Positions 5,329 to 8,488 of a DNA stretch of 8,488 nt are shown here, piece after piece. A program made the translations under genes and the position numbers. The notes under the pieces were generated by a model that saw only the letters and a program-made list of their open reading frames with translations, had not been told where the DNA came from and did no database searches. Numbering within the stretch: position 1 is the first letter of the stretch; every line of letters begins with the position of its first letter. Source of the stretch: Selenomonadaceae bacterium (GTDB lineage Bacteria > Bacillota > Negativicutes > Selenomonadales > Selenomonadaceae); the NCBI GenBank assembly GCA_017484235.1, contig JAFUTM010000012.1, positions 1 through 8,488 of the forward strand, in the 5' to 3' direction.

Positions 5329-6495
5329 ATGAAAAGATACAAAGTTGCTATTGTAAGTACTGGTGAATACTTAGAATCTATACTTGCTGCCATTGATTTT
5401 GATAATCTTGAATTTTGTGCTTTATTTGGAATTTGGGAAACTATGTCAGAAAAATGCCAAAATCTGTTTAAAACCATTTTTCAACCACTCGATATGTTAT
5501 CTACAAATTGTCATAATTGCGGTGCAGAATATTTTCTGATCAATTTTCCACCTGGAGATAGTAAGATCAAAGAAAAATTAATTTCTAAAGGAATTGATAA
5601 AGAGAAAATATGTATTATGGATTTATTTGGCCATGTTAAGCAATTTAATATTTCATATTCATTACAATGGCATTATTTAATTAATAAAAATCCAAAATTA
5701 GACTTTGTTGTAACAGGTATGTCAGGTCACAAATATGGAGTGGATATAAAAACGATGCAACCGTGGCGCGGTATAAATTTTTGTAGAGATTCACAAGATT
5801 TATATTATAGTTATAAAATGTTAGAATCATATTTAAATTTATCAGTAAATAAACTAAAATTTTGTTTAATAGGTTTAACGCCGTACTGTTTTAACCATTT
5901 ATTGAATAAAATATATGATTTTCATCGACAATTTTATTACTTTCCGATTATTAAACACGATCAGATGGAATATCATAATACTGAAGTTGGTTCTTTTTTA
6001 GAACATCTATTTATAAAAAAATATAAAATTTGGATGTATAGTTGGTTTAGAGCACTTAATGGACAAGCTTTTGATTTAAATGATATAGACGGTTCACGAC
6101 ATTGGCATCAAGATCATTATTCAATGAATATTGGTCACTATATTGATGTTTCGGATCAAATGATTAAACGAGGCAATAAATTATATCCAGAAACAATTGA
6201 ATACAATAAAGACATTTTAAATAAATACCTTCATTTGTGTCATAAAAATAATATAGTTCCAATTGGTCTACTTCTACCTTACTCACAATTGTCAAAAAAA
6301 CATTATCCTAAGAAAAGTCTACAAGATTTTTATTTGATATTAGAACCGTTTTTGGAGAAAATGGAGTTCATTAATCTCTGGAATGTGAATTTGCCAAATG
6401 TAGATTTTGAAGATCCTATTCACATGAAGATGACGGGTTCCATCAAGGTAACCAAAATTATAAAAGAAAAAGTATCACAAATTTTAAATAAATAA
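5329..6495 (+). CDS. SGNH/GDSL hydrolase-like protein with N-terminal Rossmann-like region, AT-rich
   Basis: A 388-residue protein if started at ATG 5329 (MKRYKVAIVSTGEYL). ATG 5311 would add 6 residues and overlap the HD gene by 8 bases. Neither start has a good ribosome binding site, so translational coupling is likely. Residues 1-110 look like a small Rossmann-type domain of the kind found before sugar-modifying enzymes (YFLINFPPGDSKIKEKLISK, then GIDKEKICIMD). From about 124 the protein resembles SGNH/DltD-like families: VVTGMSGHKYG with candidate nucleophile S132, GINFCRDSQDLYY with N150, and a late DPIHM (D362, H365) that could supply the Asp-His pair. I see no signal peptide or membrane helix. 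A role in modifying surface polysaccharide is a guess. Sampled 60-base blocks run 17-30 percent GC, against 47 percent in a block of the next gene, suggesting horizontal acquisition. Confidence 0.6.
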   Translation: MKRYKVAIVSTGEYLESILAAIDFDNLEFCALFGIWETMSEKCQNLFKTIFQPLDMLSTNCHNCGAEYFLINFPPGDSKIKEKLISKGIDKEKICIMDLFGHVKQFNISYSLQWHYLINKNPKLDFVVTGMSGHKYGVDIKTMQPWRGINFCRDSQDLYYSYKMLESYLNLSVNKLKFCLIGLTPYCFNHLLNKIYDFHRQFYYFPIIKHDQMEYHNTEVGSFLEHLFIKKYKIWMYSWFRALNGQAFDLNDIDGSRHWHQDHYSMNIGHYIDVSDQMIKRGNKLYPETIEYNKDILNKYLHLCHKNNIVPIGLLLPYSQLSKKHYPKKSLQDFYLILEPFLEKMEFINLWNVNLPNVDFEDPIHMKMTGSIKVTKIIKEKVSQILNK

Positions 6496-6530
6496 TGTTT
6501 AGTCTGTATTAAATTTTAGGAGAGATTATA

Positions 6531-7064
6531 ATGCAACACAAATGTAAAGTTACCGTTATTGACAAGAAGCTTTACCCTGACCTTCAGGAAAAGTATATTG
6601 CTGATCCGAATGCCGGTGTCTGCCCGTTTTATCAAGTTGGCCAGGAATTTATCTTTGAACGCTACGGCAATGCCGACGACTTCTGGCGTATGGGCAAAGG
6701 CACTCAGTGTTCTGAAGCTTGGGATTGCATCAGCCGCTATATTTATACGGCTCTGCAGGGCGGTTCCATTATGCACGGCTGGACAAACGACGATAGAATT
6801 ATGATTGCCTGCTGCAACGACGGCACACGTCCGGTTATTTTTAAGATTGAGCGCATCGACTATAAGGTTGTGCATTTCGACAGAGACCTCAGCAGCTATG
6901 AAAAAGCACCACTTATCACGAAGATTGTTACTTTTGACAATGTTGTTGATATCAATGAGCACGAAGAGGGCTTTATCGAAATTATGGTTGACGGTGATGT
7001 TGACGATGAGCTGATTAAGGCAGCAGCGGCAGAATTTAATATAAATGTTACTCATATTGATTAA
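6531..7064 (+). CDS. TIGR04076 family protein
   Basis: A 177-residue soluble protein starting at ATG 6531, 7 bases after AGGAGA (6518-6523). Residues 4-109 show the TIGR04076 pattern: KCKVTVIDKK at the N-terminus, CPFYQVGQEF (31-40), CSEAWDCI (60-67), ALQGG (74-78), GW, and CCNDGTRPVIFKIERI (94-109). Six cysteines (5, 31, 60, 66, 94, 95) hint at metal or redox chemistry, but no function is established to my knowledge. The C-terminal part, from about 120 onwards, is an acidic extension beyond the usual short family domain. It is followed after 18 bases by glnS, with which it probably shares a transcript. I found no convincing promoter between the SGNH-like gene and this one. Confidence 0.8.
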   Translation: MQHKCKVTVIDKKLYPDLQEKYIADPNAGVCPFYQVGQEFIFERYGNADDFWRMGKGTQCSEAWDCISRYIYTALQGGSIMHGWTNDDRIMIACCNDGTRPVIFKIERIDYKVVHFDRDLSSYEKAPLITKIVTFDNVVDINEHEEGFIEIMVDGDVDDELIKAAAAEFNINVTHID

Positions 7065-7082
7065 ATTGTTAGGAGAATGTTT

Positions 7083-8488
7083 ATGGCTGAAAATATTGCA
7101 ACTAATTTTGTACAAAACGCAATTGACGAAGACTTACGCAACGGCAAGTACACTGACGGTATACATACTCGCTTTCCGCCAGAGCCTAACGGCTACCTGC
7201 ACATTGGCCACGCCAAGTCAATCTGCCTCAATTTTGGGCTTGCTGAATATAATCACGGACTTTGTAACCTCAGATTTGACGACACCAATCCAACTAAAGA
7301 AGACGTTGAATATGTTGATTCAATCCAGGAAGATATTCACTGGCTGGGTTTTGACTGGCAAGATCGCAAGTTTTATGCCTCTGACTATTTTGGTAAGCTT
7401 TATGATTATGCCGTTGAACTGATTAAACGCGGTCTGGCCTATGTGGACGACTCCTCTGCCGAAGAAATTCGTCAAACTCGCGGAACGCTCACTGAAGCTG
7501 GAAAAGAGAGCCCTTATCGCAATCGCAGTGTTGATGAAAACCTCGATTTATTTGCCAGAATGAAGGCCGGTGAGTTCGCCGACGGCGCAAGAGTTCTTCG
7601 TGCAAAGATTGATATGGCGTCGCCTAATATTAATATGCGCGATCCTGTAATTTATCGTATTGCCCACGCGCATCATCACAGGACAGGCGATGAGTGGTGC
7701 ATCTATCCAATGTACGACTTTGCACACCCATTATCAGATGCCATTGAAGGCATCACACATTCCGTCTGTACGCTGGAATTTGAAGACCACCGCCCGTTTT
7801 ATGACTGGCTGCTGGATTCACTCGATTTTAATGTCAATACTCGTCCGCGTCAGATTGAATTTGCGCGGCTGGACTTAACTAATACCTTAACTAGTAAACG
7901 TAAACTGCTGCAACTCGTCAAAGAAAATCACGTGCGCGGCTGGGACGATCCGCGTATGCCGACTTTATCTGGAATGAGAAGACGCGGCTTTACTCCGGCG
8001 GCAATTAGGGCTTTCTGTAAAGAAATTGGTGTTGCTAAGTCAAACAGTCTCGTTGACATTGCTATGCTTGAGCACGCTGTCCGCGAAGACTTAAATGAGA
8101 CGGCTGATCGTGTAATGGCGGTGCTCAATCCATTAAAAGTAGTATTGACGAATGTGCCGGAAAATAAAGTGGAGTATTTGATTGCGGATAATCACCCAAA
8201 CCGTGACGGCAGCCGTTATATCTCATTTGGTCGCGAAATTTACATTGAGCGTGACGACTTTATGGAAGACGCGCCTAAAAAGTTTTTCAGACTCAAGCCT
8301 GGTGGCGAGGTACGCCTTAAATACGCTTACATTATCAAATGTGAAGAAGTTATCAAAGATATTGACGGTAATGTTGTTGAGCTTCATTGCACGATTGATC
8401 CGACTTCAAAATCTGGCGGCGCGACGGCTAATCGCAAGATTAAGGGCACTATTCACTGGGTTGAGGCTAATTCCGCGATTAAAGCTGA
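7083..8488 (+). CDS. glnS: Glutaminyl-tRNA synthetase (GlnRS), C-terminus outside the window
   Basis: A class I aminoacyl-tRNA synthetase that charges tRNA-Gln with glutamine. The frame starts at ATG 7083, 6 bases after AGGAGA, and is open for 468 codons to the window edge; the family usually has about 550 residues. The first motif, RFPPEPNGYLHIGHAKS, includes HIGH at 40-43. RFDDTNPTKED and the DEWCIYPMYDFAHPLSDAIE block follow, then the KMSKS-equivalent LTSKR at 269-273. WDDPRMPTLSGMRRRGFTP is characteristic of GlnRS rather than GluRS. The incomplete C-terminal beta-barrel anticodon-binding region begins near residue 340. Its presence means the organism can charge tRNA-Gln directly, whereas many Bacillota use the GatCAB amidation route. 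No T-box leader is seen in the short upstream gap. Confidence 0.97.
   Translation, partial: MAENIATNFVQNAIDEDLRNGKYTDGIHTRFPPEPNGYLHIGHAKSICLNFGLAEYNHGLCNLRFDDTNPTKEDVEYVDSIQEDIHWLGFDWQDRKFYASDYFGKLYDYAVELIKRGLAYVDDSSAEEIRQTRGTLTEAGKESPYRNRSVDENLDLFARMKAGEFADGARVLRAKIDMASPNINMRDPVIYRIAHAHHHRTGDEWCIYPMYDFAHPLSDAIEGITHSVCTLEFEDHRPFYDWLLDSLDFNVNTRPRQIEFARLDLTNTLTSKRKLLQLVKENHVRGWDDPRMPTLSGMRRRGFTPAAIRAFCKEIGVAKSNSLVDIAMLEHAVREDLNETADRVMAVLNPLKVVLTNVPENKVEYLIADNHPNRDGSRYISFGREIYIERDDFMEDAPKKFFRLKPGGEVRLKYAYIIKCEEVIKDIDGNVVELHCTIDPTSKSGGATANRKIKGTIHWVEANSAIKA

Noticed and set aside
4313..6495. tRNA-Glu as an integration site for the AT-rich downstream gene
   Set aside because: No integrase, no repeat of the tRNA 3' end is visible downstream, and a normal-composition HD gene lies between.
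6440..6530. Separate promoter for the TIGR04076-glnS pair
   Set aside because: TATTAA at 6507-6512 has only a 3-of-6 -35 match and would start transcription inside the ribosome binding site.
7065..7082. T-box or other riboswitch before glnS
   Set aside because: The gap to the preceding gene is only 18 bases and holds just a ribosome binding site.
6516..7115. 199-codon open frame on the minus strand
   Set aside because: It is antisense to the TIGR04076 gene, whose family motifs and ribosome binding site are clear; the reverse frame shows no recognisable domain.
1..8488. CRISPR array, insertion sequence, prophage or defence system
   Set aside because: No regularly spaced direct repeats, transposase or integrase motifs, or recognisable defence genes were seen on either strand.

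Overview
The window looks like core chromosome of a low-GC anaerobic member of the Bacillota. The evidence is AT-rich spacers, strong AGGAGG-type ribosome binding sites, sigma-A-like promoters, GTG and TTG starts, a meso-diaminopimelate MurE, and a PDZ/radical-SAM/DUF512 protein of the clostridial type. A bacterial glutaminyl-tRNA synthetase and an SGNH-like protein of a sort I recall from selenomonads make Negativicutes plausible, but this placement is an inference from gene content only.

Layout. Positions 1-623 (minus) hold the N-terminal part of a PDZ + radical SAM + DUF512 protein. It is divergent from murE (727-2229, plus), and the two promoters sit back to back in about 50 bp. murE ends inside a degenerate 7-bp tandem repeat. 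A bidirectional hairpin terminator separates it from a convergent HPr-like gene (2407-2775, minus), whose product keeps the regulatory serine but lacks the catalytic histidine. A 270-bp divergent control region with two good promoters, a 12-bp palindrome and a 10-bp inverted repeat leads to a lipoprotein solute-binding protein of the branched-chain amino acid type (3046-4221, plus). tRNA-Glu(UUC) follows at 4313-4387 with its own promoter and terminator.

The right half is an all-plus block: an HD-domain hydrolase starting at TTG (4539-5318), an AT-rich SGNH/GDSL-like gene that looks acquired (5329-6495), a TIGR04076-family protein (6531-7064) and glnS (7083 to the window end, incomplete). The last two genes are 18 bp apart, each with a good ribosome binding site, and are probably co-transcribed.

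Most of this is housekeeping: cell wall synthesis, translation and amino acid uptake. I see no mobile element, CRISPR array or clear new multi-gene system. The items most worth a second look are the histidine-less HPr-like protein with its shared control region, the AT-rich SGNH-like gene, the probable leaderless start of the DUF512 gene and the heptamer repeat array.
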